DNA from: Nitrospirota bacterium
GTDB taxonomy: Bacteria > Nitrospirota > Nitrospiria > SBBL01 > JAADHI01
NCBI GenBank assembly: GCA_029261215.1
Contig: JAJDBT010000081.1
Span: 1-64,000, forward strand
Direction of reading: 5' to 3'
DNA: 64,000 nt
In this document: piece by piece, positions 18,405 to 28,033 of the stretch
How positions within the stretch are numbered: the first letter of the stretch is position 1
Layout: each line of letters starts with the position of its first letter
Translations under genes and position numbers: made by a program
The notes under the pieces: model-generated
Told to the model about the DNA's origin: nothing
Databases searched by the model: none
Seen by the model: the letters and a program-made list of their open reading frames with translations, nothing else

Positions 18405-19123
18405 AGATATTGGCGATGGATACCTCTTCTCTTTCAGGCGGCATTGCCTTAATGGATGAAACGCGGCTGATCGGGGAATTTCGGCTTAATTCAACCGTCC
18501 GACACGCCGAACGGCTGATGGTTTCCATTGATTATCTTTTAAAACAGAGTCAAACGACGGTTTTAGAGCTGGACGCCATTGCGGTTTCTGCCGGGCCCGG
18601 TTCTTTTACGGGTCTGCGGGTGGGACTGGCGACGGCCAAGGGTTTGGCGGTCGGGGCGGGGAAGCCCTTGGTCCTGGTGCCGACTCTGGAAGCGATGGCG
18701 GCCGCCTTTCCATTTTCAAAACCCTTGATTGTTTCTTTTGTCGATGCCAAAAAGTCAGAGGTCTACTGGGGCGTGTTTGATGTCGAAGAGGGCCCGCCGA
18801 TGCGTCTGCTGAAAGACGCAGCGGATTCGCCGGAGACGGCGCTTGAAACCCTCTCTGTCTTTGAAGGACTTGGAACCCGCCGCCTGCTTTTTGTGGGGGA
18901 CGGCGTATCCAGGTATCAGGAGATGATTTTAGACAAATTCCCGAAACAGGCCTGTTTTCCGCCCCGGGCCCTGCAATTCCCCTCCGCCGCCTGTGTCGCG
19001 GAATTGGGGCTGGAAATGCTCAATAAAGGCGAAACCACAGCCCCCGAATTGGCGGCCCCGATCTATCTGCGCGCCTCAACCGCAGAATTGAAAAAAGCGG
19101 AAGAGACGGCGCGAAAGACGTAA
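18401..19123 (+). CDS. tsaB: tRNA t6A synthesis protein TsaB (YeaZ)
   Basis: The protein has 240 residues with the ASKHA fold. It starts with MKILAMDTSSLSGGIAL and has the TsaB signature VSAGPGSFTGLRVGLATAKGLA near residue 65. TsaB is the non-catalytic scaffold partner of TsaD in forming N6-threonylcarbamoyladenosine at position 37 of ANN-decoding tRNAs. The stop of the lipoprotein overlaps its start. RimI, which often neighbours tsaB, is 12 kb away in this window. It is convergent with ureG, the stops only 12 bp apart. Confidence 0.93.
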   Translation: MKILAMDTSSLSGGIALMDETRLIGEFRLNSTVRHAERLMVSIDYLLKQSQTTVLELDAIAVSAGPGSFTGLRVGLATAKGLAVGAGKPLVLVPTLEAMAAAFPFSKPLIVSFVDAKKSEVYWGVFDVEEGPPMRLLKDAADSPETALETLSVFEGLGTRRLLFVGDGVSRYQEMILDKFPKQACFPPRALQFPSAACVAELGLEMLNKGETTAPELAAPIYLRASTAELKKAEETARKT

Positions 19124-19135
19124 TGCAAAGTAGCC

Positions 19136-19765
19136 TTAACCCGCTTTTCCTGAAACCTTCATTTCCTGTTCAACCCAGCGTGCCACTTGCGCCAGTCCGA
19201 TGCCCGTTTTCAGGTTTGTGAAAATCGTCGGATGGTTTTCCGGCTGATCGTGACGCATGCGCGCGGCATCCCGTTTCATCACGTTTAAATCGGCTCCGAC
19301 GTGAGGCGCGAGATCGATTTTGTTGATGACGAGCAGGTCGGATCGGGTAATGCCTGGCCCGCCTTTTCGGGGGATTTTGTCTCCCGCTGCAACATCAATG
19401 ACGTAAATGCTGCGATCCACGAGTTCCGGGCTGAAGGTCGCCGCAAGATTATCACCGCCGCTCTCGATAAAAAGCAGGGCCAAATGTGGAAAGGTCTGGG
19501 TCAGTTGATCAATCGCATGAAAATTACCGGAGGCGTCTTCCCGAATGGCGGTGTGCGGACAGCCGCCGGTTTCGACCCCGATGATACGGCTTTTTTCAAG
19601 TGCGCCTGCATTGATCAAAAATTCCGCGTCTTCCTGTGTGAAAATGTCGTTGGTCACGACCGCAAGATCGATGTGGTTTCTAAGTTCGAGGCACAGTTTT
19701 TCGATCAAGGCCGTTTTGCCGGAGCCGACCGGCCCGCCGACGCCAAAACGAATTGCTCTGTTCAT
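19136..19765 (-). CDS. ureG: Urease accessory GTPase UreG
   Basis: The protein has 209 residues. The start at 19765 follows GAGGAG by 5 bases and gives the canonical [18 protein letters not shown]; longer versions are not supported. P-loop GPVGSGKT is at 11-18, and the nickel-binding CPHT motif ([13 protein letters not shown]) and NKIDLAP G4 motif are present. UreG hydrolyses GTP to drive nickel insertion into apo-urease with UreD and UreF. It is the last gene of the leftward urea operon, 114 bp after ureF. UreE, which usually supplies nickel to UreG, is absent from the window. Confidence 0.96.
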   Translation of the reverse strand: MNRAIRFGVGGPVGSGKTALIEKLCLELRNHIDLAVVTNDIFTQEDAEFLINAGALEKSRIIGVETGGCPHTAIREDASGNFHAIDQLTQTFPHLALLFIESGGDNLAATFSPELVDRSIYVIDVAAGDKIPRKGGPGITRSDLLVINKIDLAPHVGADLNVMKRDAARMRHDQPENHPTIFTNLKTGIGLAQVARWVEQEMKVSGKAG

Positions 19766-19879
19766 ATTTTTCTCCTCATACGTTCCTCTTTGAAAATGGG
19801 AGCGTTCAATTGAAGGGTGCAAAGGATTTTTCTCTTCCACCCATATCCGTAAACCGTGAACTGTCAACATGCTTGTACC

Positions 19880-20590
19880 TTATGATTGAAACAAGCGAAC
19901 CGGCAAGCTTTCGTGCCGCATCGCCCCAATTTCGGCGGCAGGCATGAACGACATTGGCGCGCGGTCGGGATCCGTTGTTTTTATATGCGCTGCCCAGTGT
20001 TCATCTGTCCAGTTCAGCAGTCTGTGGATGATGTGTTGTCCCGCTTGCTGGCCCATTGGCAGCAAACGCAGCGCAGCCGAAACCTGTCCTGAAATCAATA
20101 TATAACAATAAGCGAAAATGGCGGCCTCGAATGGAATGCCCGCACCGAAGCCAACAAGGCCGAAGGCCACTGCGGCATCTCCTTTGAGTTGCCCGGACTT
20201 GAGTGCGGTTTGGCATCCTTGTGTCCAGGGGTTTGGATAAAGCTCTGAGGCGGTTTGAATCAGGCGGGAGGCGATCATTTTTCCGCCTTCTCGGGTTTCG
20301 CGCGGCAGACGCATGGCATAGGCCGACGCATCTATTTTTTGAAGCAGGTCGAGATCTTCCAATTGTCCGGCCTGATACGCCTGGCGAATTAACACTGTAT
20401 CGCAGGGAAAGACCTGATGCGTGATTTTTGCCTGAACCCAGTCGATGAGTGTGGCGTCATTGTGGACGTGGCGAGACTGTACGGCCGACTCCAGGCCAAA
20501 AGAATGGGAAAAGGCCCCGCTGGGAAAGAGGGTGTCGCACCACTGAAAAAGGGCAAGCAGTGCGCGCGTGGAAAGATGCAGTGCCGTCAT
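19880..20590 (-). CDS. ureF: Urease accessory protein UreF
   Basis: The protein has 236 residues and is all-helical. The UreF signature is visible (LFQWCDTLFPSGAFSHSFGLES near the start). It acts in the UreD-UreF-UreG complex as the activator of the UreG GTPase during nickel delivery. It begins 6 bp after the ureC stop. No strong ribosome-binding site precedes the ATG, so translation is probably coupled to ureC. The direct step from ureC to ureF skips the usual ureE position. Confidence 0.93.
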   Translation of the reverse strand: MTALHLSTRALLALFQWCDTLFPSGAFSHSFGLESAVQSRHVHNDATLIDWVQAKITHQVFPCDTVLIRQAYQAGQLEDLDLLQKIDASAYAMRLPRETREGGKMIASRLIQTASELYPNPWTQGCQTALKSGQLKGDAAVAFGLVGFGAGIPFEAAIFAYCYILISGQVSAALRLLPMGQQAGQHIIHRLLNWTDEHWAAHIKTTDPDRAPMSFMPAAEIGAMRHESLPVRLFQS

Positions 20591-20596
20591 GATGGT

Positions 20597-22315
20597 TTAA
20601 AACAAAAAATAGCGTTGCGCCATCGCTAAAATTTCAGCCGGTTCACATTTTAAAATCACCCCGTCGGCCTTGACTTCATAGGTGTCCGGGTTGACTTCCA
20701 TTCGGGGCAGTGCGGCGTTTAAGACCATGTTGCTTTTGCCGATGTTGCGGCAGTTTTTGACGGCGGCCAGTTTCTTGCGTAGGTGAAATGTTTCCCGGAT
20801 GTTCGCGTCGAGGGCGGCCTGTGAAACAAAGGTGAGCGCGTTTTCAAAGGGCACCCCGCCAAAGGCCCCAAACATGGGTCGATAACGCACGGGCTGGGGC
20901 GTCGGGATCGAGGCATTGGGGTCGCCCATCGCCGCGCTGAGAATCATGCCGCCTTTGATCACCAGTTCGGGTTTTACGCCAAAAAAGGCGGGTTTCCACA
21001 ATACGAGATCCGCGAGTTTTCCGACTTCGATCGACCCGACTTCGTGCGAAATCCCGTGGGCGATGGCCGGATTGATCGTATATTTTGCGATATAACGCCG
21101 GGCGCGCAGATTGTCATTTTCACCACTTTCGTCCGAAAGCCGCCCGCGCTGTTTCAGCATCTTGTCTGCCGTTTGCCAGGTTCGGATGATGACTTCCCCC
21201 ACCCGGCCCATCGCCTGTGAATCGGAAGCCATAATCGAAAAGGCGCCGATGTCGTGCAGGATGTCTTCCGCAGCAATCGTCTCCGGCCGAATCCGGGAAT
21301 CCGCAAAGGCCACGTCTTCCGGGAGCGAAGGATTTAAGTGATGGCAGACCATGAGCATGTCGAGATGTTCATCAATGGTGTTGATGGTGAAAGGCCGTGT
21401 CGGGTTGGTGGAGCCTGGCAGTACATTTGCTTCGCCGCAGAGCTTGATGATGTCGGGCGCATGGCCGCCGCCCGCGCCTTCGGTGTGATAGGTGTGGATG
21501 GTGCGGCCTTTAAAGGCCTCAATTGTGGATTCGACAAAACCGGCTTCATTGAGCGTGTCCGTGTGAATGGCGACTTGCACATCAAAGCGGTCGGCGACGG
21601 TGAGCGCGGTGTCGATGGTCGCCGGTGTGCTGCCCCAATCCTCATGCAGTTTCAGCCCCAGCGCGCCCGCGAGGATTTGTTCATCCAGCGCCGCCTCACT
21701 TGCACTGTTGCCCTTGCCTAAAAAACCGAGGTTGATCGGAAAACCGTCGGCGGCCTGTAACATTTTCCCGATATTCCAGACGCCGGGTGTACAGGTGGTG
21801 GCGTTGGTGCCCGTGGCCGGGCCGGTGCCGCCGCCGATCATGGTCGTGATGCCGGAAGTAATGGCCTCCTCGATTTGCTGAGGACAGATAAAATGAATGT
21901 GGTTGTCGATGCCGCCTGCGGTGAGAATCAAGCCTTCCCCGGCAATCGCTTCCGTGCCTGCGCCGACGATCATGCCTTCGGTGATGCCATTCATAATGTC
22001 GGGATTGCCTGATTTCCCGATGCCGCTGATGCGGCCATTGCGTATGCCGATGTCCGCTTTAAACACGCCGCTGTGATCGAGTACGAGGGCATTGGTGATG
22101 AGGAGGTCGAGAATGCCGTCGGCTGATGTGCCGTGTGTGGCTTGTCCCATGCCATCGCGTAAAACCTTGCCGCCGCCGAATTTGCTTTCGTCTCCGTAGT
22201 GGGTGAAATCTTTTTCGACTTCAATGATGAGATCGGTATCGGCGAGGCGCACGCGGTCGCCGGTGGTGGGGCCGAACATGTCGGCATAGGCCCGGCGTGT
22301 TATTTTTAAACTCAT
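20597..22315 (-). CDS. ureC: Urease alpha subunit UreC
   Basis: The protein has 572 residues, a normal length. Active-site residues are all present: His139 and His141 (DNHIHF), Lys222 that becomes carbamylated (LKLHEDWG), His251, His277, Asp365 (MASDSQAMG), and the mobile-flap Cys324/His325 (VCHHLNPS). It hydrolyses urea to ammonia and carbamate at a di-nickel centre in the cytoplasm. The start overlaps the ureB stop (ATGA) with GGAGG before it. The enzyme should be active, given nickel. Confidence 0.98.
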   Translation of the reverse strand: MSLKITRRAYADMFGPTTGDRVRLADTDLIIEVEKDFTHYGDESKFGGGKVLRDGMGQATHGTSADGILDLLITNALVLDHSGVFKADIGIRNGRISGIGKSGNPDIMNGITEGMIVGAGTEAIAGEGLILTAGGIDNHIHFICPQQIEEAITSGITTMIGGGTGPATGTNATTCTPGVWNIGKMLQAADGFPINLGFLGKGNSASEAALDEQILAGALGLKLHEDWGSTPATIDTALTVADRFDVQVAIHTDTLNEAGFVESTIEAFKGRTIHTYHTEGAGGGHAPDIIKLCGEANVLPGSTNPTRPFTINTIDEHLDMLMVCHHLNPSLPEDVAFADSRIRPETIAAEDILHDIGAFSIMASDSQAMGRVGEVIIRTWQTADKMLKQRGRLSDESGENDNLRARRYIAKYTINPAIAHGISHEVGSIEVGKLADLVLWKPAFFGVKPELVIKGGMILSAAMGDPNASIPTPQPVRYRPMFGAFGGVPFENALTFVSQAALDANIRETFHLRKKLAAVKNCRNIGKSNMVLNAALPRMEVNPDTYEVKADGVILKCEPAEILAMAQRYFLF

Positions 22316-22683
22316 GGTGCCTCCGTTTTAAAAGAGCGTTCCGCCGCACGATTTAAAGCGGACTTCCGTTCAAAGCTCGAAGTCTCTCCATTGGTGAGTG
22401 CATTGAGGCCAAAGACCTTTTTCGCCCCGCCGAGCGTGACCAGTGTCACCCGTTTCAGTTCGCCCGGTTCAAAACGCACGGCGGTGCCGGAAGGGATATT
22501 CAGCCGCATTCCGAAAGACGCCTTGCGGTCGAAGGACAAAGCGCGGTTTGCCTCAAAAAAATGAAAATGTGAACCAACCTGCACCGGCCGGTCTCCCGTG
22601 TTTGTGACCTTCATTTCCAGGGTCTCCCGACCCACGTTAGCGGTAATGTCGCCTTCCGCTAAAAAATATTCACCAGGGATCAT
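22312..22683 (-). CDS. ureB: Urease beta subunit UreB
   Basis: The protein has 123 residues from the ATG at 22683, which follows GGAGG and begins [11 protein letters not shown] as in other UreB proteins. A longer frame reading back into the repeat element is not supported. The family block [13 protein letters not shown] is present as [16 protein letters not shown], followed by [17 protein letters not shown]. It is a structural subunit that supports the UreC active-site flap. It is separated from ureA by the inverted-repeat element at 22711-22832, an unusual gap because ureA and ureB normally sit only a few bases apart. Confidence 0.96.
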   Translation of the reverse strand: MIPGEYFLAEGDITANVGRETLEMKVTNTGDRPVQVGSHFHFFEANRALSFDRKASFGMRLNIPSGTAVRFEPGELKRVTLVTLGGAKKVFGLNALTNGETSSFERKSALNRAAERSFKTEAP

Positions 22684-22710
22684 CTTAACCTCCAATTGGT
22701 GGTTTCTAAC

Positions 22711-22832
22711 TTCCCCCTTAAAAAAAGGGGGATTGAGGGGGATTTCGTGGAGTGGCAATAAATAATCACAAGTCGTGATCGAAAACCTTTAAAAGCAAAT
22801 CCCCCCTAGCCCCCCTTTAACAAAGTGGGGAA
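22711..22832. mobile_element. MITE-like element with ~35-bp terminal inverted repeats
   Basis: A 122-bp element has left arm 22711-22745 and right arm 22797-22832 that are imperfect inverted copies, both G-run/C-run rich (TTCCCC... at the ends and GGGGGATTT at the inner ends). The 51-bp centre has no coding capacity. The left arm is itself a hairpin. Elements of this look are common in some cyanobacterial and Nitrospirota-type genomes. It lies inside the urease operon between ureB and ureA. A related single arm occurs at 26253-26280. No clear target duplication is seen. Confidence 0.7.
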
Positions 22833-22838
22833 TAAAAA

Positions 22839-23141
22839 TTATTTAATCGGATCGTGAATGGTTACAAGTTTCGTGCCGTCCGGAAAGGTGCCCTCGACCT
22901 GTACGTCCTGAATCATCTCCGGAATGCCTTCCATGACATCATCGCGTTTTAAAATGGTTGCGCCGTAGCTCATCAGGTCCGAAACCGTCATGCCTTCGCG
23001 AATTTTTTCAAGGACTTCTGATGTGATGAGTGCAATGGCTTCGGGATGATTGAGTTTCAGTCCGCGCCCTTTGCGGTCGCGTGCGAGCTGCCCGGCCAAA
23101 TAGATCATGAGTTTGTCTTGTTCACGCGGGGTTAAGTGCAT
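22839..23141 (-). CDS. ureA: Urease gamma subunit UreA
   Basis: The protein has 100 residues, the normal length for bacterial UreA. It starts [20 protein letters not shown] and contains the conserved [21 protein letters not shown] and [20 protein letters not shown] blocks. It is the small structural subunit of the (UreABC)3 trimer. It is followed by the inverted-repeat element and then ureB, and preceded, 92 bp away, by a small unknown gene. Confidence 0.97.
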   Translation of the reverse strand: MHLTPREQDKLMIYLAGQLARDRKGRGLKLNHPEAIALITSEVLEKIREGMTVSDLMSYGATILKRDDVMEGIPEMIQDVQVEGTFPDGTKLVTIHDPIK

Positions 23142-23233
23142 TGAGTGCTCCTTGATCGCTTCTCGTCGTTTTTATGTAAAAACATTTTAATGAAATCACC
23201 TTGTTTTATTTCAAATACGCAAGCATTCAGGGC

Positions 23234-23587
23234 CTAATAAAGAAAGGTATTTGCAACCCGATAGTGTCCATCCTGTTCAATGAGGGTGAGTTCGTTCATA
23301 AATTCGTCCTCTGTTTTGCTCAGGCTTTGTTTCCAAATAATGCTGACCTTCTCTTTTTTTCGAAAAATCTCGACAAACTTTTTTTCTGAAAAATGTCCCA
23401 GCTCGTTTTGAAGCAGGGCGACCTGTTCCTCAAAGGCATCTTTTGTGACATAACCTTTAAGGTCTTCTGTAAAGTCACGGGTGTGTTTTTCGTAGTCGAT
23501 TTCGACAGTGCCCGCGATCATGTTCTGTATTAATGGTTCTGCAATGGCTAATATTTCTTCGTTGGATAGTGCTGAAAGCGGCGGCAT
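23234..23587 (-). CDS. Small unknown protein inside the urea operon
   Basis: The protein has 117 residues with no signal peptide. The N-terminal half is helical and acidic; the C-terminal half ends in a beta strand pair (ELTLIEQDGHYRVANTFLY), which recalls NTF2-like or DUF4019-type domains, though I cannot confirm a family. A purine-rich AAGGA lies 6 bases before the start, with GGAGG a little further up. It lies between urtE (53 bp) and ureA (92 bp), on the same strand, so it is almost certainly co-transcribed. The constant setting suggests a role in urea use, but nothing shows what it does. Confidence 0.65.
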   Translation of the reverse strand: MPPLSALSNEEILAIAEPLIQNMIAGTVEIDYEKHTRDFTEDLKGYVTKDAFEEQVALLQNELGHFSEKKFVEIFRKKEKVSIIWKQSLSKTEDEFMNELTLIEQDGHYRVANTFLY

Positions 23588-23640
23588 TGTTGTTCCTTGT
23601 CCTCCTTATGATGTGAATTTTTGGATATCAAGCAAAAACG

Positions 23641-24345
23641 TTACACCGTTAAATGCTCTTGCACCGCTTCTTCGCTGAGGTCTTTTGTTGAGCCTTTCGA
23701 GATGATGGTGCCTTTTTCCATGACATAATAATTATCTGAGAGCCGCCATGCAAACTGTAAATATTGTTCGACCAATAAAATCGCCACGCCGGTGGCTTTT
23801 ATCTTATGAATGGCATCCTCGATTTCGTCAATAATCGAGGGTTGAATGCCTTCCGTCGGCTCATCCAAAAGCAGCAGTTTGGGTTTGGTGAGCAGGATGC
23901 GGGCAATGGCGAGCTGTTGTTGCTGCCCGCCGCTTAAATCCCCGCCTTTGCGGTGGAGCAGGTCTTTCAGGGCAGGGAAAAGCGCGTAGACTTCTTCCGG
24001 GACGGTATCAAGGTTTTTGCCCCGGGCGGCAAGGCCGAGGATCAAATTGTCCCGAACGGACAGCTGCGGAAAAATTTCCCGACCCTGCGGCACATAACCG
24101 ATGCCGCTTTGCGCGCGTTCGTCGGGCCGTCGATGGGTAAAATCATCCTGACCAAAAAGAATTTTGCCGGATTTTGGCTTGAGCAGTCCCACGATGCTTT
24201 TCAAAAGCGTGGTTTTCCCTACGCCGTTTCGACCCAAAAGACAGACGGCTTCGCCTTCCGCGACATTTAAATCGACATCCCGCAATATGAGGCTTTCGCC
24301 ATAGGCCACATTCAGTTTTTCGACCTTGAGCAGCGAACCTTTCAA
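23641..24345 (-). CDS. urtE: Urea ABC transporter ATP-binding protein UrtE
   Basis: The protein has 234 residues. Walker A is GRNGVGKTTLL, the ABC signature is LSGGQQQQLAIAR, and Walker B is KLLLLDEPTEG. The family is the LivF-like branch of hydrophobic amino acid/amide transporters. With UrtD it energises urea uptake through UrtB and UrtC. Its start overlaps the urtD stop (ATGA). The assignment to urea rests on the five-gene urt order and the flanking urease genes. Confidence 0.95.
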   Translation of the reverse strand: MKGSLLKVEKLNVAYGESLILRDVDLNVAEGEAVCLLGRNGVGKTTLLKSIVGLLKPKSGKILFGQDDFTHRRPDERAQSGIGYVPQGREIFPQLSVRDNLILGLAARGKNLDTVPEEVYALFPALKDLLHRKGGDLSGGQQQQLAIARILLTKPKLLLLDEPTEGIQPSIIDEIEDAIHKIKATGVAILLVEQYLQFAWRLSDNYYVMEKGTIISKGSTKDLSEEAVQEHLTV

Positions 24346-25091
24346 TGATCCCCCCGGCCGAGATACACTTCTTTGACTTTGTCGTGATTTTGTACCTCGT
24401 CCACCGTGCCTTCAAACAGTACCGTCCCTTCGTGCAATACGGTGACTTTTTCCGCAATTTGACGGACAAAGGCCATGTCGTGTTCGATGACCAGTACAGA
24501 CCGCTCTTTCGAAATTTTTTGAAGGAGGGCCCCTGTTTTTTCGGTTTCGTGATCTGTCATGCCAGCGACGGGTTCATCCACAAGCATGACCTTGGGCTCC
24601 TGCATCATGACCATGCCAATTTCCAGCCACTGTTTTTCGCCGTGTGAAAGCAGGCCCGCGATGTCCCCCTGTTTTTCTTGCAGGCCGATGGTTGCCAGCG
24701 TCTCGTGAATCTTGTCCCGTTGTACGGAAGTCAGCCCTTTGAAGAGGGTATTGAACACGCCTTTTTTGCGATTGAGCGAGAGTTCAAGGTTTTCAAACAC
24801 CGTGAGGCTGGTGTACACCGTTGGGGCCTGAAATTTCCGGCCGATACCGAGATTGGAGATCTCATCTTCATGCAGATGAAGCAGGTCGGTGTATTGCTCA
24901 AACACGACGCGGCCGAGCGTCGGTTTCACTTTGCCGCAAATCACGTCAAGCAGGGTGGTTTTGCCTGCGCCGTTCGGCCCGATGACAACGCGCAGCTCGC
25001 CGGGCGCCATCACAAAATTCAGGTCATGCAGAGCTTTGAATCCGTCAAAACTAACGGTCACCCCTTCCACATATAAAATTGACTGATCCAT
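24342..25091 (-). CDS. urtD: Urea ABC transporter ATP-binding protein UrtD
   Basis: The protein has 249 residues and is LivG-like. Walker A is GPNGAGKTTLLD, the signature is the UrtD-typical variant LSHGEKQWLEIGM, and Walker B is KVMLVDEPVAGM. The LSHGEKQ form is characteristic of UrtD as opposed to LivG. It pairs with UrtE. It is followed by urtE with a four-base overlap and preceded by urtC with an 11-bp gap. Confidence 0.95.
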   Translation of the reverse strand: MDQSILYVEGVTVSFDGFKALHDLNFVMAPGELRVVIGPNGAGKTTLLDVICGKVKPTLGRVVFEQYTDLLHLHEDEISNLGIGRKFQAPTVYTSLTVFENLELSLNRKKGVFNTLFKGLTSVQRDKIHETLATIGLQEKQGDIAGLLSHGEKQWLEIGMVMMQEPKVMLVDEPVAGMTDHETEKTGALLQKISKERSVLVIEHDMAFVRQIAEKVTVLHEGTVLFEGTVDEVQNHDKVKEVYLGRGDH

Positions 25092-25102
25092 TCAAATCCT
25101 GA

Positions 25103-26236
25103 CTAAGTGAGTTGTTTTCCTATTACAGGTTGTTTTTTCTTTCGCGATTTCAAAAGCGTCTTGAGTCTGCCAGAAACCTCCCACATTCCTTTGGGGAAAT
25201 ACAAGACGACTCCGATGAAGAGCAGACCTAAAAAGTACAGCCATAAATCAGGATAGTTACTCGTGAGAAAGCTGCGCGCCCAGTTGACGCCGATTGCGCC
25301 CAGAAGTGCGCCCACGAGTGTGCCGCGCCCGCCGACGGCGACCCATACGATCATTTCTATCGAGGGCAAAACGCCGATTTGTCCTGGCGTAATGATGCCG
25401 ACCTGTGGCACATACAAGGCCCCGGCGAGTCCCGCCAATGCGGCGGAAACCACAAAAACAAAGAGCTTGTAGCGCGAGGCCGAATACCCCGAAAAACGGA
25501 TGCGCCCTTCGTTGTCCCGAATGGCGATCAAGACTTTTCCCAGTCGGGAGCCGGTGATCCAGCGGCAAAGGAGAAAGGCCAGAATCAGGCAGATGCCGGT
25601 GGCGATGAACAGCACACGCTGGGTAGCGGCGTCGCTGAGCGGAAAGTCCAGGATTTTTTTAAAATCCGTCAGGCCGTTCGTGCCGCCGAGATTCATCGAA
25701 TTTTGATTGAACAAGAGCCAAACAGTCAGGGCGAGCGCCTGTGTGATGATCGAAAAATAGACCCCTTTGATCCGGCTGCGAAAGGTTAAAAACCCGAAGA
25801 CCAGCGCAAAGAGGGCGGGCACGGCCATGACCCCGACCATCGAAAAGAAAAAGCTTTTAAAGGGCTGCCAAAAGAGAGGCAGGCTTTCCAGCTGGTTCCA
25901 CACCATAAAATCGGGCAGGTCGCTTTGATAGGCGCCTTCCCCGCCAATGGAGAGCATGAGGTGCATGCCCATGCAATATGCGCCCAGTCCGAAAAAAATA
26001 CCCTGCCCCAAACTCAGGATGCCGGTGTATCCCCAGAGCAGGTCAATCCCCAAAGCGAGGATGGCGTAGGCCATGTATTTCCCTGCCGTATTCAGGTTGA
26101 AACTGCTCAAATAAAAGATGGAGTCTTTCGACGGAAGAAGGTTCATCATCAGCAAAGCCAGCCAGCAGCCTGTGATGATCAAGACCCATTTGAGGGTGTC
26201 CGTATTTCCTTTTTTTGAGTGTGTCAGAGAATTCAT
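25103..26236 (-). CDS. urtC: Urea ABC transporter permease UrtC
   Basis: The protein has 377 residues, LivM-like, with about 9-10 hydrophobic helices. The permease region DLLWGYTGILSLGQGIFFGLGAY near residue 65 and the coupling-helix region AIRDNEGRIRFSGYSASRYK are typical of UrtC. The C-terminus is very basic (RKKKQPV). It forms the inner-membrane channel with UrtB. A short repeat-like hairpin lies between it and urtB. Confidence 0.94.
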   Translation of the reverse strand: MNSLTHSKKGNTDTLKWVLIITGCWLALLMMNLLPSKDSIFYLSSFNLNTAGKYMAYAILALGIDLLWGYTGILSLGQGIFFGLGAYCMGMHLMLSIGGEGAYQSDLPDFMVWNQLESLPLFWQPFKSFFFSMVGVMAVPALFALVFGFLTFRSRIKGVYFSIITQALALTVWLLFNQNSMNLGGTNGLTDFKKILDFPLSDAATQRVLFIATGICLILAFLLCRWITGSRLGKVLIAIRDNEGRIRFSGYSASRYKLFVFVVSAALAGLAGALYVPQVGIITPGQIGVLPSIEMIVWVAVGGRGTLVGALLGAIGVNWARSFLTSNYPDLWLYFLGLLFIGVVLYFPKGMWEVSGRLKTLLKSRKKKQPVIGKQLT

Positions 26237-26252
26237 TTTTTATTTTTTTTCA

Positions 26253-26280
26253 CCTCCCCCTTTAAAAAAGGGAGGAATTT
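26253..26280. repeat. Solo arm related to the MITE-like element
   Basis: The segment contains CCTCCCCCTTTAAAAAAGGGAGG, a hairpin with the same C-run/T-A/G-run layout as the arms of the element at 22711-22832. It lies in the 57-bp gap between urtB and urtC. A single short match could be coincidence, so confidence is limited. Confidence 0.45.
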
Positions 26281-26293
26281 AGAAAACGGTTTC

Positions 26294-28024
26294 TTAGGAA
26301 TCAATGTGGCGTCCTTTCGCAGGGAAAAGCCCGGAGGGCCTTTTTTGAAGAAAAAGAATCACAAGTAATAAAATCGCCACTTTGGCGTAAATCGCCCCAA
26401 GTCCGGGTTCAAAGAGTTTGTTGAGACCGCCGATGCCAAAGGCCGCGCCGACCGTCCCAGCCAGTTTGCCTACACCGCCGGTGACAACGACCAAAAAGGA
26501 ATCCACAATATAGTTTTGTCCAAGGTCGGGTCCGACGTTTCCGATGAGGGTGAGGGCCGCGCCCGCCATGCCCGCGAGTCCTGCTCCGAGGGCAAAAGTC
26601 CAGGCATCGACACGTTCTGTGGCAATGCCCATGCAGGCGCTCATCTCTCTGTTTTGGGTGACGGCTCGAATTTTAAGCCCGATTGGGGAACGTAAAACCA
26701 ATAGATAAACGGAAGCGACTGCGATGACGCTGAGTAAAATAATAAAAAGACGGTTGTAGGGGAGTTGAATGCCAACGGCCAACCGCAGTCCGCCGCTGAG
26801 CCAGCTGGGGCTGGCGACATCGACATTGGCTGCGCCGAAAATCTGACGTACGCCTTGTTGTAAAATCAAACTGATCCCCCAGGTGGCGAGCAGGGTTTCC
26901 ATCGGTCGGCCATAAAGTTTGCGAATAATCGATTTTTCAAGCACCAGACCAAAGAGGGCCGCAATACAAAATGCAAGCGGAATGGCCAAAAAGAAATACA
27001 GTTCCTTTAGGCCGGGAGGCAGATAGGCCACAAAGAATTCCTGCATGATATAGGTGGTGTAGGCGCCCAGCATCATGAGTTCCCCATGCGCCATGTTGAT
27101 GACCCCCATGAGCCCGAAGGTGATGGCGAGCCCTAATGCCACGAGCAGTAAAATAGAACTGAGGCTGATGCCGCTAAAAATGGTTTCGACGGTGCGTGCC
27201 CAGACTTGCCATGCGGATATTTTTTGAATCGTATCCTGAATGGCGGCTTTTACCGCGATATCGTTTTCTTCTGCCTCGCCGCCATCGGGTGTTTTGATTC
27301 GGGCTTCCAGCGTCGGGATGGCGTCCATCGCGTGGATTTTGCCCAGGGTTTCAGCCGCTTGTTTTCGGATGGCGGGATCGGGATCGGTGAGCTGAATCAG
27401 ACCGATCGCCTCGGTCAGGGAAAAACGAACCCAGCGGTCTTTTTCCTGATTTAGCGCTTTGTCCAACATGGGCAGGGCTTCCGGATCGCCGGAGAGGCCG
27501 ACCTTGGTGGCGGCGGATTCCCGGATCGCGGCGTCGGCGCTAAAAAGTCGAAGCCGGTCGAGCATCGGCGTGATTTTGATGCGGAGTCGTCGGCTTAAGC
27601 GAATGGATTCAAGCTGGGCTTCCGGCAGAAAAAGAGGCTGTCCCTCTTTATTTTTCATGGGCGCGCCGCCATAAGGTTCCTGAACCCGATAGCCTGAAAT
27701 ATCGCCCTGATTGATCAATTCCCGTCCGATGACTACAGTGCGGACGCCATCGGGTTTCAGCCAAAGATAAAGGCTGCGTTCACGCAGGGTTTCGAGTATC
27801 GGCAAGACCGCTGGATCGCCGGATTCTCCCAGGGCAAATACAGCCGTTTCGACGACCTCCCCATCGGGATCGGCCAGGTTTAGGATGGCCTGTGCAAGCC
27901 TCTCCGGCACTGTGTTTTGTGCATCGGCACGGTCTGCGCAGAAAAAAACACCGGGAATGATCAGGCAAAGTGTCAGCACGGCAAAAGCCGTGCTGACACT
28001 GTTTTTGATTTGGAATCCGTTCAT
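26294..28024 (-). CDS. urtB: Urea ABC transporter permease UrtB
   Basis: The protein has 576 residues. A signal peptide (about 1-36) is followed by a periplasmic HEAT-like region to about residue 275 (repeated units such as VVETAVFALGESGDPAVLPIL and AIRKQAAETLGKIHAMDAIPTLEARI). A LivH-like permease with about 8 helices completes the protein. The extra N-terminal domain is the normal UrtB layout. GVINMAHGELMMLGAY and the LLATWGISLILQQGVRQIFG blocks are typical. It lies 9 bp downstream of urtA. Confidence 0.95.
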   Translation of the reverse strand: MNGFQIKNSVSTAFAVLTLCLIIPGVFFCADRADAQNTVPERLAQAILNLADPDGEVVETAVFALGESGDPAVLPILETLRERSLYLWLKPDGVRTVVIGRELINQGDISGYRVQEPYGGAPMKNKEGQPLFLPEAQLESIRLSRRLRIKITPMLDRLRLFSADAAIRESAATKVGLSGDPEALPMLDKALNQEKDRWVRFSLTEAIGLIQLTDPDPAIRKQAAETLGKIHAMDAIPTLEARIKTPDGGEAEENDIAVKAAIQDTIQKISAWQVWARTVETIFSGISLSSILLLVALGLAITFGLMGVINMAHGELMMLGAYTTYIMQEFFVAYLPPGLKELYFFLAIPLAFCIAALFGLVLEKSIIRKLYGRPMETLLATWGISLILQQGVRQIFGAANVDVASPSWLSGGLRLAVGIQLPYNRLFIILLSVIAVASVYLLVLRSPIGLKIRAVTQNREMSACMGIATERVDAWTFALGAGLAGMAGAALTLIGNVGPDLGQNYIVDSFLVVVTGGVGKLAGTVGAAFGIGGLNKLFEPGLGAIYAKVAILLLVILFLQKRPSGLFPAKGRHIDS

Positions 28025-28033
28025 GAAAATGAC

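Noticed and set aside
19301-19813. Rightward frame opposite ureG
   Set aside because: It overlaps the P-loop GTPase gene entirely; no ribosome-binding site or recognisable domain.
22711-22832. CRISPR array or coding insertion between ureA and ureB
   Set aside because: There is only one pair of inverted, not direct, repeats and no spacer series; no open frame.
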